This document shows, piece by piece, positions 1 through 8,642 of a DNA stretch of 64,000 nt. Both the position numbers and the translations under genes were made by a program. The DNA lies in contig JBJLEF010000008.1 in assembly GCA_045565995.1 (NCBI GenBank), positions 1 through 64,000 on the forward strand, given 5' to 3'. Position 1 is the stretch's first letter; the number at the start of each line of letters is the position of its first letter. The notes below the pieces were generated by a model. It saw only the letters and a program-made list of their open reading frames with translations. It ran no database searches and was not told where the DNA came from. Source of the DNA: UBA721 sp002705165. GTDB taxonomy: Bacteria; Planctomycetota; Planctomycetia; Pirellulales; Pirellulaceae.

Positions 1-2088
1 GTGATCGTGACCGTCGCGGCATTCGCGCCACCATCCACACCGATGTCGGGATCACCGGATACGCTAGCAAGCGTTACAATCACCGTTTCATTCGCTTCAA
101 CGATCGAATCATCAACAATATCATCCACTGCCAGGGTGACACTCGATGTATTTGCTGGAATCACAATGCTACTACCAATCGATGGGAAGTCAGTACCATC
201 GGTGGACGTACCACTCACCGTGTAATTCACTGTCGTATCCGTTGAAGACTGATTCGATAACGTAATCGTGAACTCACCAGCGTTCGTCGCAGTCTCTGCA
301 GCTGCCGGATCCGTCGCGGCAATACTTACCAACGCACTATCATTATCCGTGATCGTGACCGTCGCGGCATTCGCGCCACCATCCACACCGATGTCGGGAT
401 CACCGGATACGCTAGCAAGCGTTACAATCACCGTTTCATTCGCTTCAACGATCGAATCATCAACAATATCATCCACTGCCAGGGTGACACTCGATGTATT
501 TGCTGGAATCACAATGCTACTACCAATCGATGGGAAGTCAGTACCATCGGTGGACGTACCACTCACCGTGTAATTCACTGTCGTATCCGTTGAAGACTGA
601 TTCGATAACGTAATCGTGAACTCACCAGCGTTCGTCGCAGTCTCTGCAGCTGCCGGATCCGTCGCGGCAATACTTACCAACGCACTATCATTATCCGTGA
701 TCGTGACCGTCGCGGCATTCGCGCCACCATCCACACCGATGTCGGGATCACCGGATACGCTAGCAAGCGTTACAATCACCGTTTCATTCGCTTCAACGAT
801 CGAATCATCAACAATATCATCCACTGCCAGGGTGACACTCGATGTATTTGCTGGAATCACAATGCTACTACCAATCGATGGGAAGTCAGTACCATCGGTG
901 GACGTACCACTCACCGTGTAATTCACTGTCGTATCCGTTGAAGACTGATTCGATAACGTAATCGTGAACTCACCAGCGTTCGTCGCAGTCTCTGCAGCTG
1001 CCGGATCCGTCGCGGCAATACTTACCAACGCACTATCATTATCCGTGATCGTGACCGTCGCGGCATTCGCGCCACCATCCACACCGATGTCGGGATCACC
1101 GGATACGCTAGCAAGCGTTACAATCACCGTTTCATTCGCTTCAACGATCGAATCATCAACAATATCATCCACTGCCAGGGTGACACTCGATGTATTTGCT
1201 GGAATCACAATGCTACTACCAATCGATGGGAAGTCAGTACCATCGGTGGACGTACCACTCACCGTGTAATTCACTGTCGTATCCGTTGAAGACTGATTCG
1301 ATAACGTAATCGTGAACTCACCAGCGTTCGTCGCAGTCTCTGCAGCTGCCGGATCCGTCGCGGCAATACTTACCAACGCACTATCATTATCCGTGATCGT
1401 GACCGTCGCGGCATTCGCGCCACCATCCACACCGATGTCGGGATCACCGGATACGCTAGCAAGCGTTACAATCACCGTTTCATTCGCTTCAACGATCGAA
1501 TCATCAACAATATCATCCACTGCCAGGGTGACACTCGATGTATTTGCTGGAATCACAATGCTACTACCAATCGATGGGAAGTCAGTACCATCGGTGGACG
1601 TACCACTCACCGTGTAATTCACTGTCGTATCCGTTGAAGACTGATTCGATAACGTAATCGTGAACTCACCAGCGTTCGTCGCAGTCTCTGCAGCTGCCGG
1701 ATCCGTCGCGGCAATACTTACCAACGCACTATCATTATCCGTGATCGTGACCGTCGCGGCATTCGCGCCACCATCCACACCGATGTCGGGATCACCGGAT
1801 ACGCTAGCAAGCGTTACAATCACCGTTTCATTCGCTTCAACGATCGAATCATCAACAATATCATCCACTGCCAGGGTGACACTCGATGTATTTGCTGGAA
1901 TCACAATGCTACTACCAATCGATGGGAAGTCAGTACCATCGGTGGACGTACCACTCACCGTGTAATTCACTGTCGTATCCGTTGAAGACTGATTCGATAA
2001 CGTAATCGTGAACTCACCAGCGTTCGTCGCAGTCTCTGCAGCTGCCGGATCCGTCGCGGCAATACTTACCAACGCACTATCATTATCT
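1..2088 (-). repeat. Six exact tandem copies of a 348-bp Calx-beta unit
   Basis: Copies start at 1, 349, 697, 1045, 1393 and 1741. I see no base difference between them; the pattern breaks at 2088, where cattatcc becomes cattatct. The period is 116 codons, so the array stays in frame with the minus-strand gene. It probably continues to the left of the window. Exact identity, including silent positions, points to recent amplification or continual gene conversion, and copy number in an assembly of such an array may be unreliable. Confidence 0.95.
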
Positions 2089-2669
2089 ACAAGCGTTAGT
2101 GTCGGCTCTACGGCATAAAACGAATCCTGAGGGTTCGCTCCTACCGTTTTGAAGATCTGGACATTAAAGTCATCATCTAATTCGACCACCAGATCATTCG
2201 TGACAACCACTTCAAATGTTAAGGAAGTACCACCAGGGTCCGTTTGCGGGATATTGGCGATACCAACATAAACTTGATTGCTTACAATCGACTCGCCGTT
2301 AAAATCAGAACCCGCAATATCAACAGAGAAATCGGAATTGATCGGATTGGAAGCATTCGCACTTGGACCGGTAAGTTGTAAAAGAACTTCAATATTCTCA
2401 TCAGCGCTAACTCCGTCGTCGACGGTCAGCCCGGTGAAACGCAGGATATCGCCTTCAGCAATATTTAACGCATCTCCCGAATTCACCGTCGTGGAAGACC
2501 CTCCCGAGACAATCTCGAGACTCGATAAGGTAATATCCTGAGCCAGAAGCCGACGATCTTCCAAAGATTCCAAGAACAATGACCGCTTTTGCAATCGAGG
2601 GGATGCTTTACTGGATTGCTGATTCTTCGAACTTAATTGACGGTTGCGTTTTGATAAAAAGTCAAACAT
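1..2669 (-). CDS. Giant Calx-beta repeat surface protein (3' end outside window)
   Basis: The frame is open from ATG at 2669 to the window edge, at least 889 codons, so the C-terminus is missing. The N-terminus is very basic (MFDFLSKRNRQ...) and carries LESLEDRRLLA near residues 33-43, the LExR-type leader typical of large planctomycete surface proteins. Residues about 45-190 form a degenerate first beta domain ending in TLVDNDSA. From about residue 195 there are six identical 116-residue units. Each contains DNDSALVSI, GEFTITLSN, DGTDF and VDDSIVEANETVIVTL, which fit Calx-beta domains that bind calcium through Asp/Glu-rich loops. Known relatives are secreted adhesins or matrix proteins; the role here is inferred. 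No enzymatic domain is visible in the part present. Confidence 0.85.
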   Translation of the reverse strand, partial: MFDFLSKRNRQLSSKNQQSSKASPRLQKRSLFLESLEDRRLLAQDITLSSLEIVSGGSSTTVNSGDALNIAEGDILRFTGLTVDDGVSADENIEVLLQLTGPSANASNPINSDFSVDIAGSDFNGESIVSNQVYVGIANIPQTDPGGTSLTFEVVVTNDLVVELDDDFNVQIFKTVGANPQDSFYAVEPTLTLVDNDSALVSIAATDPAAAETATNAGEFTITLSNQSSTDTTVNYTVSGTSTDGTDFPSIGSSIVIPANTSSVTLAVDDIVDDSIVEANETVIVTLASVSGDPDIGVDGGANAATVTITDNDSALVSIAATDPAAAETATNAGEFTITLSNQSSTDTTVNYTVSGTSTDGTDFPSIGSSIVIPANTSSVTLAVDDIVDDSIVEANETVIVTLASVSGDPDIGVDGGANAATVTITDNDSALVSIAATDPAAAETATNAGEFTITLSNQSSTDTTVNYTVSGTSTDGTDFPSIGSSIVIPANTSSVTLAVDDIVDDSIVEANETVIVTLASVSGDPDIGVDGGANAATVTITDNDSALVSIAATDPAAAETATNAGEFTITLSNQSSTDTTVNYTVSGTSTDGTDFPSIGSSIVIPANTSSVTLAVDDIVDDSIVEANETVIVTLASVSGDPDIGVDGGANAATVTITDNDSALVSIAATDPAAAETATNAGEFTITLSNQSSTDTTVNYTVSGTSTDGTDFPSIGSSIVIPANTSSVTLAVDDIVDDSIVEANETVIVTLASVSGDPDIGVDGGANAATVTITDNDSALVSIAATDPAAAETATNAGEFTITLSNQSSTDTTVNYTVSGTSTDGTDFPSIGSSIVIPANTSSVTLAVDDIVDDSIVEANETVIVTLASVSGDPDIGVDGGANAATVTI

Positions 2670-2963
2670 TACTGATTTATCCGTTTTTCGAATTCCACCC
2701 CCTGAATGGGGCTATAGAGAAATTGGGTAATTTATAGTATCTCAGCTAAATAAGTGCTGACAACTGCTTTTAAACTCATAAATACAGATATTTGGCACGC
2801 AAATGACAAATCACGACCATGTTTTCCAAAAATACCTTAGAAAGCCTGCGCTTGCATTCCGCTTAAACTATCAAGGAACGGGGGAACTATAGATTTACAA
2901 TCAGGAAACGTTTAAATTGCATACAAATAACAGCCCCATTAACAAATAAACACAGGTGGTTGC

Positions 2964-4286
2964 ATGCCTTCCCTGCTACCAATCGATAGCTCAAGACGAT
3001 CTTTCCTCAAAACCAATGCCGGACTGCTTATTGCGGCGAGTGCAGGCTTTCACCAGCAAGCGACTGCTCAACCGGCCGCCAAACCCAAAAGTCCTAATGC
3101 GAGACTGCGAGTAGGTTCCATCGGCCTTCGCTATCAAGGGACCGTCATCACTGAAAAGGCAAACCAATATGCGGACATCGTCGCTTTTGCGGACGTTGAC
3201 CGTAACGTCCGCGAGCAAGCTCGGAGTAGTTTTGGTAGTACACCCAAAATCTACGAAAACTATGAAGACATGCTTGAGCAAGCTAATCTGGACGTCGTTC
3301 TGATTGGAGCCCCTGATCACTGGCATGTAAAAATGGCTGCTGATGCCTGCCGTGCCGGCAAAGACGTTTATGTTGAAAAACCATTGTCTCTCACCATCGA
3401 CGAAGGAAAGTTCCTCCGCCGGGTCGTCGAAGAAACTGGCCAAGTCCTGCAGGTTGGTTCATGGCAACGAAGTGACTCGCGTTTCCGTCAAGCCATCGAA
3501 CTCATTCGTGCCGGACGCCTGGGCAAACTAACCCAAGTCGATGTGGTCCTTGGTAAAAACGTTCAGGGTGGCCCATTTGATCCATACAAAATACCCAAGA
3601 CCTTCAACTGGAATCTATGGCAGGGACAAACTCCTGAAACAACCTATATCCCAGAACGTGCTCATTACTATTTCCGTTGGTGGTATGAATATTCCGGCGG
3701 TCAAATGACGGACTGGGGGGCCCATCATCTGGACATCGCCCAATGGGGCATCAACTCGAACCCAGTCGAAATTACCGGCACCGCCAAATACCCCGACGTC
3801 GGATCCAACTCCCACAATGTCGCCATTGACTGGAACTGCAGCTATAAATATGCCAACGGTGTCACCATGAACGTCAAGGATCATGGGCGTAACGGGATCC
3901 TTTTCACGGGAACCGAAGGACGCATCTTCGTAAACAGAGGAACGCTCAGCGGAACTCCGGTAGAAGAGTTGGCAACCAAACCTTTACCACGTAAAGATTG
4001 GCAGGAATACGGATTCGACAATCAGGACCGACCATTACGCGCGGGCAAACTGGATGCCATCATCAACCACATGGGTAATTTCTTTGATTGCATTCAGGCT
4101 CGAAAACGTCCTATTTCAGATGTCGAAAGCCAGCATCGCAGCGTCACGACCTGCCATCTGGGAAATATTGCCCAACGACTCGGCCGACCCATCCAGTGGG
4201 ATCCGGAAACAGAGTCCTTCCCGAACGACGCTGAGGCGACAGCTTTAATGAGTCGTGAACAACGCACAGGGTTCGAAGTCGTCTAA
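2964..4286 (+). CDS. Gfo/Idh/MocA family oxidoreductase, Tat-exported
   Basis: A 440-residue NAD(P)-dependent sugar dehydrogenase-type protein. Residues 9-36 are a Tat leader (SSRRSFLK followed by a hydrophobic stretch and AQPAA). The Rossmann N-domain begins near residue 48 (LRVGSIGLRYQG), with PDHWH at 117-121 and the family EKPLS motif at 138-142. The C-terminal domain has DWGAHHLDIAQWG near 255, a pattern common in the many exported planctomycete paralogues. The ATG at 2964 is preceded by AGGTGG. Substrate is unknown; such proteins oxidise or isomerise sugars outside the cytoplasm. It is monocistronic here, convergent with the M81 peptidase gene. Confidence 0.9.
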   Translation: MPSLLPIDSSRRSFLKTNAGLLIAASAGFHQQATAQPAAKPKSPNARLRVGSIGLRYQGTVITEKANQYADIVAFADVDRNVREQARSSFGSTPKIYENYEDMLEQANLDVVLIGAPDHWHVKMAADACRAGKDVYVEKPLSLTIDEGKFLRRVVEETGQVLQVGSWQRSDSRFRQAIELIRAGRLGKLTQVDVVLGKNVQGGPFDPYKIPKTFNWNLWQGQTPETTYIPERAHYYFRWWYEYSGGQMTDWGAHHLDIAQWGINSNPVEITGTAKYPDVGSNSHNVAIDWNCSYKYANGVTMNVKDHGRNGILFTGTEGRIFVNRGTLSGTPVEELATKPLPRKDWQEYGFDNQDRPLRAGKLDAIINHMGNFFDCIQARKRPISDVESQHRSVTTCHLGNIAQRLGRPIQWDPETESFPNDAEATALMSREQRTGFEVV

Positions 4287-4359
4287 GGCTCCCCGACTTA
4301 CCACTCGCTGAAGCGACATCCCTGTCAGTGACCAACAAACTTACCAATCACGAACATTT

Positions 4360-5850
4360 CTAAAGCTTCGCCAGTAGATTAAGGGGATAACAATCCTGCG
4401 AGCGACGGTTTTGATAATCAAAACAACTAAAGTCCGGGCGATGTACACCGGGCGTATCCGCATCCAGCATTAAGGCAGCGTGAGCCCCATAATCAGCCCG
4501 GTAATGCACGGCACTTTTTAGAACCAGAAGGCTCACCGAATCCAAGTCCACCCCGGCAACCTGGAGCATATTACGGTCGATACATTGCTTTCTCACCGAA
4601 GTGACAACCACTCGCACTCCGTTTATTTCTAACAAGGCTGTGTCACCCATCGTGTCGGAAAGCCCTTGTGCCATGGGACCTCCAAACACAAACTGCCCAT
4701 TCCCTAATTTCACAACACGCGCATTAACCACCAATGTCTCTCCATGCAGATCATCCACTTTTCCTCCCAGTGACAATTGCACGCAGGCTCCTTCACCTGC
4801 CTGACTTGCCTCCCGAACTGCTTGCGGATCACAAAGAGTTGCCACGACAGCTCCATCAAACTCGGCTTCGATCAAAGCTGCTAACGCCACGGTGCCATCA
4901 CAGGGAGCACCTCCCCCGGGATTATCTGACCCGTCGGCAAAAATCACGAGGCCGTCCGTAGAACGACTCTGAACCATCGCCTCCTCGATCGTGACGAGTT
5001 GTGGCTGCAACTGTTCTTTCAATTTCCATAAATGCTGCGACAATTCATCAACAACGGCTTCTGCTAATCCCTGATCACCATTAGCCACCGCGATGGCTGT
5101 GACTCCCATGCAATCGATATCTGCAAAGGGAAACCCCATCGCGACAGTAGCCGTCAACATTCCCTCCTGAGATTCCAACTCCCGTAAATACTGCAAAAAG
5201 CTTTTCATCGGTTCACGCAACGTGCACTGCATGGGGGGCAATGTAAGAAGCGGTAGCTGGCGATACGCCATACAAGGCGTCACATCGCCATCGACGATCT
5301 GTTTGATTAAGAGCACAGCCTCGTATCCTCGATCTCCCATATCAACATGAGGATAGGTATCAAAGCCGATCACCGCCTCAGCCGCGACTGGCAACGCCGG
5401 GGAGATATTCGCATGCAAATCCAATGTCACCACAATCGGCACTGCCTCACCGACTAGTCGTCGCACCCGGCGTACGATTTCAGCCTCGGCATCCTCAAAC
5501 TCTTCGGTCACCATCGCGCCGTGCAGGTCTAGCAACACACCATCGGCTGGCAAGGCTGCCTGAATTCTATCCACTAATGCATTCACAAGCGTTTCGAAAG
5601 TCTCTCGAGTCACCATCCCGGAGGGGTACGCTCGTAAATTAAGCACAGGAACCAAGTCGACCCCACACTCCTCCGCACCCTTCAGGTAGCCACCATGAAT
5701 CGTATTAGTGCCAACAAACCGTTGCCGGATTTGTTCTTCCCCTCCAAAATCGGCGCCAAAATGGCTATCCCGCTCAAAGTCAGCCACCGTGGTGGGAGTC
5801 ACCGCAAACGTATTCGTTTCGTGCTGTATCCCACCGCTCAATATTCGCAT
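4360..5850 (-). CDS. M81 family metallopeptidase (MlrC-like)
   Basis: A 496-residue protein of the MlrC family, zinc enzymes first described in microcystin breakdown; in other bacteria the substrate is usually unknown. The N-terminus has GGIQHETNTF (residues 6-15). LDLHGAM lies near 107-113, and the probable zinc ligands are D144 and H146 in VTLDLHAN and H168 in TYPHVDMGDRG. The C-terminal MlrC half includes DGSDNPGGGAPCDGT. No signal peptide is seen, so it is probably cytoplasmic. It starts 5 bp after the stop of the upstream EEP gene and has AAGGA ahead of the ATG, so it is the last gene of a three-gene minus-strand unit with the EEP and GIDE-LemA-TerB genes. Confidence 0.9.
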   Translation of the reverse strand: MRILSGGIQHETNTFAVTPTTVADFERDSHFGADFGGEEQIRQRFVGTNTIHGGYLKGAEECGVDLVPVLNLRAYPSGMVTRETFETLVNALVDRIQAALPADGVLLDLHGAMVTEEFEDAEAEIVRRVRRLVGEAVPIVVTLDLHANISPALPVAAEAVIGFDTYPHVDMGDRGYEAVLLIKQIVDGDVTPCMAYRQLPLLTLPPMQCTLREPMKSFLQYLRELESQEGMLTATVAMGFPFADIDCMGVTAIAVANGDQGLAEAVVDELSQHLWKLKEQLQPQLVTIEEAMVQSRSTDGLVIFADGSDNPGGGAPCDGTVALAALIEAEFDGAVVATLCDPQAVREASQAGEGACVQLSLGGKVDDLHGETLVVNARVVKLGNGQFVFGGPMAQGLSDTMGDTALLEINGVRVVVTSVRKQCIDRNMLQVAGVDLDSVSLLVLKSAVHYRADYGAHAALMLDADTPGVHRPDFSCFDYQNRRSQDCYPLNLLAKL

Positions 5851-5855
5851 CCGGC

Positions 5856-6710
5856 TTAATCCTTCAAGCTAAGATTCACGATCACAGGTAAATGATCCGA
5901 TGGGAATCGTCCATTAACTTTATGGGGATCAATCAAATGGCTGTTTACCGACATCGTCTTATTGACAAACACATAGTCAATGCGTCGATTGGGCACGACG
6001 GCACGAAAACCGCTCCACGTCGAATTTGGCCCGGTTCGTTTTTCGGTCAATCGATACGCGTCTCTCAATTGTTCTCCGGATTCAATTTCTTTATAGGGTT
6101 CGGATTCCGGAAGGCAATTAAAGTCCCCCATCAGCGCCACTCCATCCAAATCATTCTTTTCCAGCATTTGAGCAACATATTCACGAATAACCTTTCCACT
6201 GTTTTTTCTGGCTTTCGCGCCGACATGGTCATAATGCACGCTGCCCGCAAGCAAAGAATCGCCGGAAACACGATGTTCCAGAACAGCAAACGTAGCGATT
6301 CGGGGCAAGGCCGCATCCCACCCCTTGCTTCCTGCTTCACGAGGCGTTTCACTTAGCCAGATGGTCTCCGTCTTCACTAATCTGAAGTCTGATTTAAGAA
6401 ATGCAACGGGGGCATACTCCCCTTTCGTTTTACCATCGTCTCTACCAACGCCAACAAAACTATATTTTGGCAATGCCTGCCTTAACCAAACAAGTTGATG
6501 ATGCTGCACCTCCTGTAGACCGGCAATCTGAACCTCATGTTTTTGAAACAAACTGGAAACCTTGGTCGCCCTCAGTTTCCAATTATCCAGACCATCACGG
6601 GGATTATCGTACCGAATATTAAACGACATCACCTGAAGAGGTTCCGAGGCTACAACAGCCACCACGGGAAGCACACAGCATGCCAGTACAGCCCCAACAA
6701 ACCGTCTCAT
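5856..6710 (-). CDS. Endonuclease/exonuclease/phosphatase family protein, exported
   Basis: A 284-residue EEP-superfamily phosphodiesterase. The start was set at ATG 6710, because it gives a clean signal peptide (MRRFVGAVLACCVLPVVAVVASE), lies 4 bp after the upstream stop and has AAGGTGA 10 nt upstream; the open frame extends to 6815 over the upstream gene. Motifs of the fold are present: SFNIRYDN (Asn31), GLQEVQ (Glu67, metal ligand), LMGDFNC, and the terminal SDHLPVIV with the catalytic His. Plausible substrates are phospholipid head groups, nucleotides or inositol phosphates, but sequence alone does not say. A second EEP gene lies at 19506-20432. Confidence 0.88.
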   Translation of the reverse strand: MRRFVGAVLACCVLPVVAVVASEPLQVMSFNIRYDNPRDGLDNWKLRATKVSSLFQKHEVQIAGLQEVQHHQLVWLRQALPKYSFVGVGRDDGKTKGEYAPVAFLKSDFRLVKTETIWLSETPREAGSKGWDAALPRIATFAVLEHRVSGDSLLAGSVHYDHVGAKARKNSGKVIREYVAQMLEKNDLDGVALMGDFNCLPESEPYKEIESGEQLRDAYRLTEKRTGPNSTWSGFRAVVPNRRIDYVFVNKTMSVNSHLIDPHKVNGRFPSDHLPVIVNLSLKD

Positions 6711-6714
6711 AAGA

Positions 6715-8490
6715 TCATTCACCTTGCAACGCCTTCTTAAACTTTTCGAACATCTCCGCCTCTGCCCACGCTTCCGAATTATTTGCTTCCGCAATGGCAT
6801 CCAACGCTTCGACAAAACTGGCTGCTATTGGCTTATCTTTAATCCCCCCTAGTCTTTCAATACACTCAGCAACCATCGCTTCCAAAGATTCAACCTTCAA
6901 CCGATCCAGCGCAAGCTGGGCTTTTCGACGCGCGACACTGATGTCTTCATTCCCCGTCGCATCAGCCACAAACTTTTCAAACGCTGCATACTCTGCCGCG
7001 TCAATATTGCCATCAGCCGACATCATGCACACCAACGCCATGACAACAATTTCTTCATCCTCCCCCATCAATTCCGGTGGACGAATTTCCTGCGGTTTAG
7101 ATTTCCCCTCAGCCATTAACGCATTCACATCCGGAAGTTGGGTATGCTCCGCAGCCACTTCATAATAGGCTGCGACTTCATATCCCATCATTCTGGCAAA
7201 CAGGACTTCAGGCACACGACGGATACGTTCGTTATAGTTACCTGTCCCTTCGTTGTAGAACGTACGTGCAATAGCAAGACGTTCCTCACACTCAACAAGA
7301 TGGCCATGCAGCTGCAACAACTGTCCATCCGCTTTTAATTTTGGATAGTCTTCACGCAATGCGAACAACTGATTGATGACCTGATTCTGAGCCGAGGTAA
7401 CATTCCCGGTGGAACCCACCAACTGATCACTGGGGGCTTCTCCCTGTTGAATCTTCCCACTGCGGGCATTCGCCACGAGTTCCTGTGTTTCCTTCTCATG
7501 CTTCAAAAATGACTTGCAGATTTCAACCAGATTTCCTATCAGGTCATATCGTCGTTTGAGTTGAATATCGATCAGGCTCCATGCCCGTGCCAACCTAACC
7601 TTCGTGGACACTAATCCGTTAAAGACATAGACAACATACATCAGGGAAGTAATGAGTACTCCTAGCAAACCTGACGGGATCATCCAGATCCAAAGATCGT
7701 CATAGGACTTCCCCATTAAGAGACACCCTATCGAGGCGGGACTGACAGCACATCCAGCGACCACCCCAATCCAACCGCCCAACACCATCCATCGATAACG
7801 ACTGACTAATTGTTCTTCCGACTTGACGCTAATGAGATAAATTTCGTCTTCCTTTGCGATTTCAACGCGTGCCGTCTCATCGGCCAGTCGTGCCGAGCCA
7901 AGAACATATAAAGCATCCCCATCAACTATGGCCGTTTCTTTGAATCGTCTTCTATAGTTTGAACCGCTCACTGAATAGGCGGGACCTTTGCCATAATAGA
8001 TTGAATTACCTGTACCGCAGGTAGCTTCGAAGACAACGTTCCCTTCCATTTCCGCCTCTTGAGGAATGACGCGCACCTGGCCCGTCTCATCCACCAAATC
8101 GAATTCTATTCGGTTACTACCGGAGGCAACGGTTTCCCATCCCGAATAGGTCTCCGTGCGTGTATTCCCATCTTTGTCTGTTACCGTTCTCGTACGTGTA
8201 TAGTGTTCTTCGATCGAGTACGAATAATAACAGCACGGTTTTTCGCTAAGGTAACCGTCCATATCAGCGACGAGAACGGCCGCGCCTTTCATCTCATTCA
8301 GCCCAATAAACACACCTTTGACCTTAGAGGTCGGCGTATCCTCGATAAGTCGCTTTCGCTTCGTCCCTCGGGCGTAGAAGAAAACACAGACGATCGCCAG
8401 TAACGTAGGCGCGATGCCTCCGACAATACGCATCACCTCTTCAGATTCTTCATCCGCGAGGAAATACAGTGATTCGAACAATTCCAACAT
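6715..8490 (-). CDS. GIDE domain - LemA - TerB-like fusion membrane protein
   Basis: The start at ATG 8490 has TTAGGGAAACTC as ribosome site; the frame is open to 8559 without a better signal. An N-terminal membrane segment (GGIAPTLLAIVCVFFYARG) is followed by about 190 residues resembling the GIDE domain of the MULAN/GIDE E3 ligases (KVKGVFIGLNEMKG, KPCCYYSYSIEEHY, DGDALYVLGSA). Two further membrane segments follow, then a LemA-type helical region (VRLARAWSLIDIQLKRRYDLIGNLVEICK, here split by description; FALREDYPKLKAD; ARTFYNE). The last 90 residues (CMMSADGNIDAAEYAAFEKF) look like a TerB/DjlA acidic helical domain. No RING finger is visible, so ubiquitin-ligase activity is not implied. Role: probable envelope stress or membrane scaffold function, inferred. 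Confidence 0.8.
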   Translation of the reverse strand: MLELFESLYFLADEESEEVMRIVGGIAPTLLAIVCVFFYARGTKRKRLIEDTPTSKVKGVFIGLNEMKGAAVLVADMDGYLSEKPCCYYSYSIEEHYTRTRTVTDKDGNTRTETYSGWETVASGSNRIEFDLVDETGQVRVIPQEAEMEGNVVFEATCGTGNSIYYGKGPAYSVSGSNYRRRFKETAIVDGDALYVLGSARLADETARVEIAKEDEIYLISVKSEEQLVSRYRWMVLGGWIGVVAGCAVSPASIGCLLMGKSYDDLWIWMIPSGLLGVLITSLMYVVYVFNGLVSTKVRLARAWSLIDIQLKRRYDLIGNLVEICKSFLKHEKETQELVANARSGKIQQGEAPSDQLVGSTGNVTSAQNQVINQLFALREDYPKLKADGQLLQLHGHLVECEERLAIARTFYNEGTGNYNERIRRVPEVLFARMMGYEVAAYYEVAAEHTQLPDVNALMAEGKSKPQEIRPPELMGEDEEIVVMALVCMMSADGNIDAAEYAAFEKFVADATGNEDISVARRKAQLALDRLKVESLEAMVAECIERLGGIKDKPIAASFVEALDAIAEANNSEAWAEAEMFEKFKKALQGE

Positions 8491-8642
8491 GAGTTTCCCT
8501 AAACCGAAATACGCGTGACCCGTCCTCTTTAGTGTACAAAACCCTAGGCAAATAAACATCTCTGCAAAACCACTTGCCCTACCTACGAGGATACCCGTAA
8601 AATTTGAACTAAATGCACTGCACCTGCTGGAAATCCCAAACC

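Noticed and set aside
268..1965. Series of identical 101-residue ORFs on the plus strand (268-573, 616-921 and so on)
   Set aside because: They are antisense shadows of the Calx-beta repeats; the minus-strand frame is the one that gives domain sequence.
1..2088. CRISPR-like regular repeat
   Set aside because: The unit is 348 bp, coding and contiguous, with no spacers.
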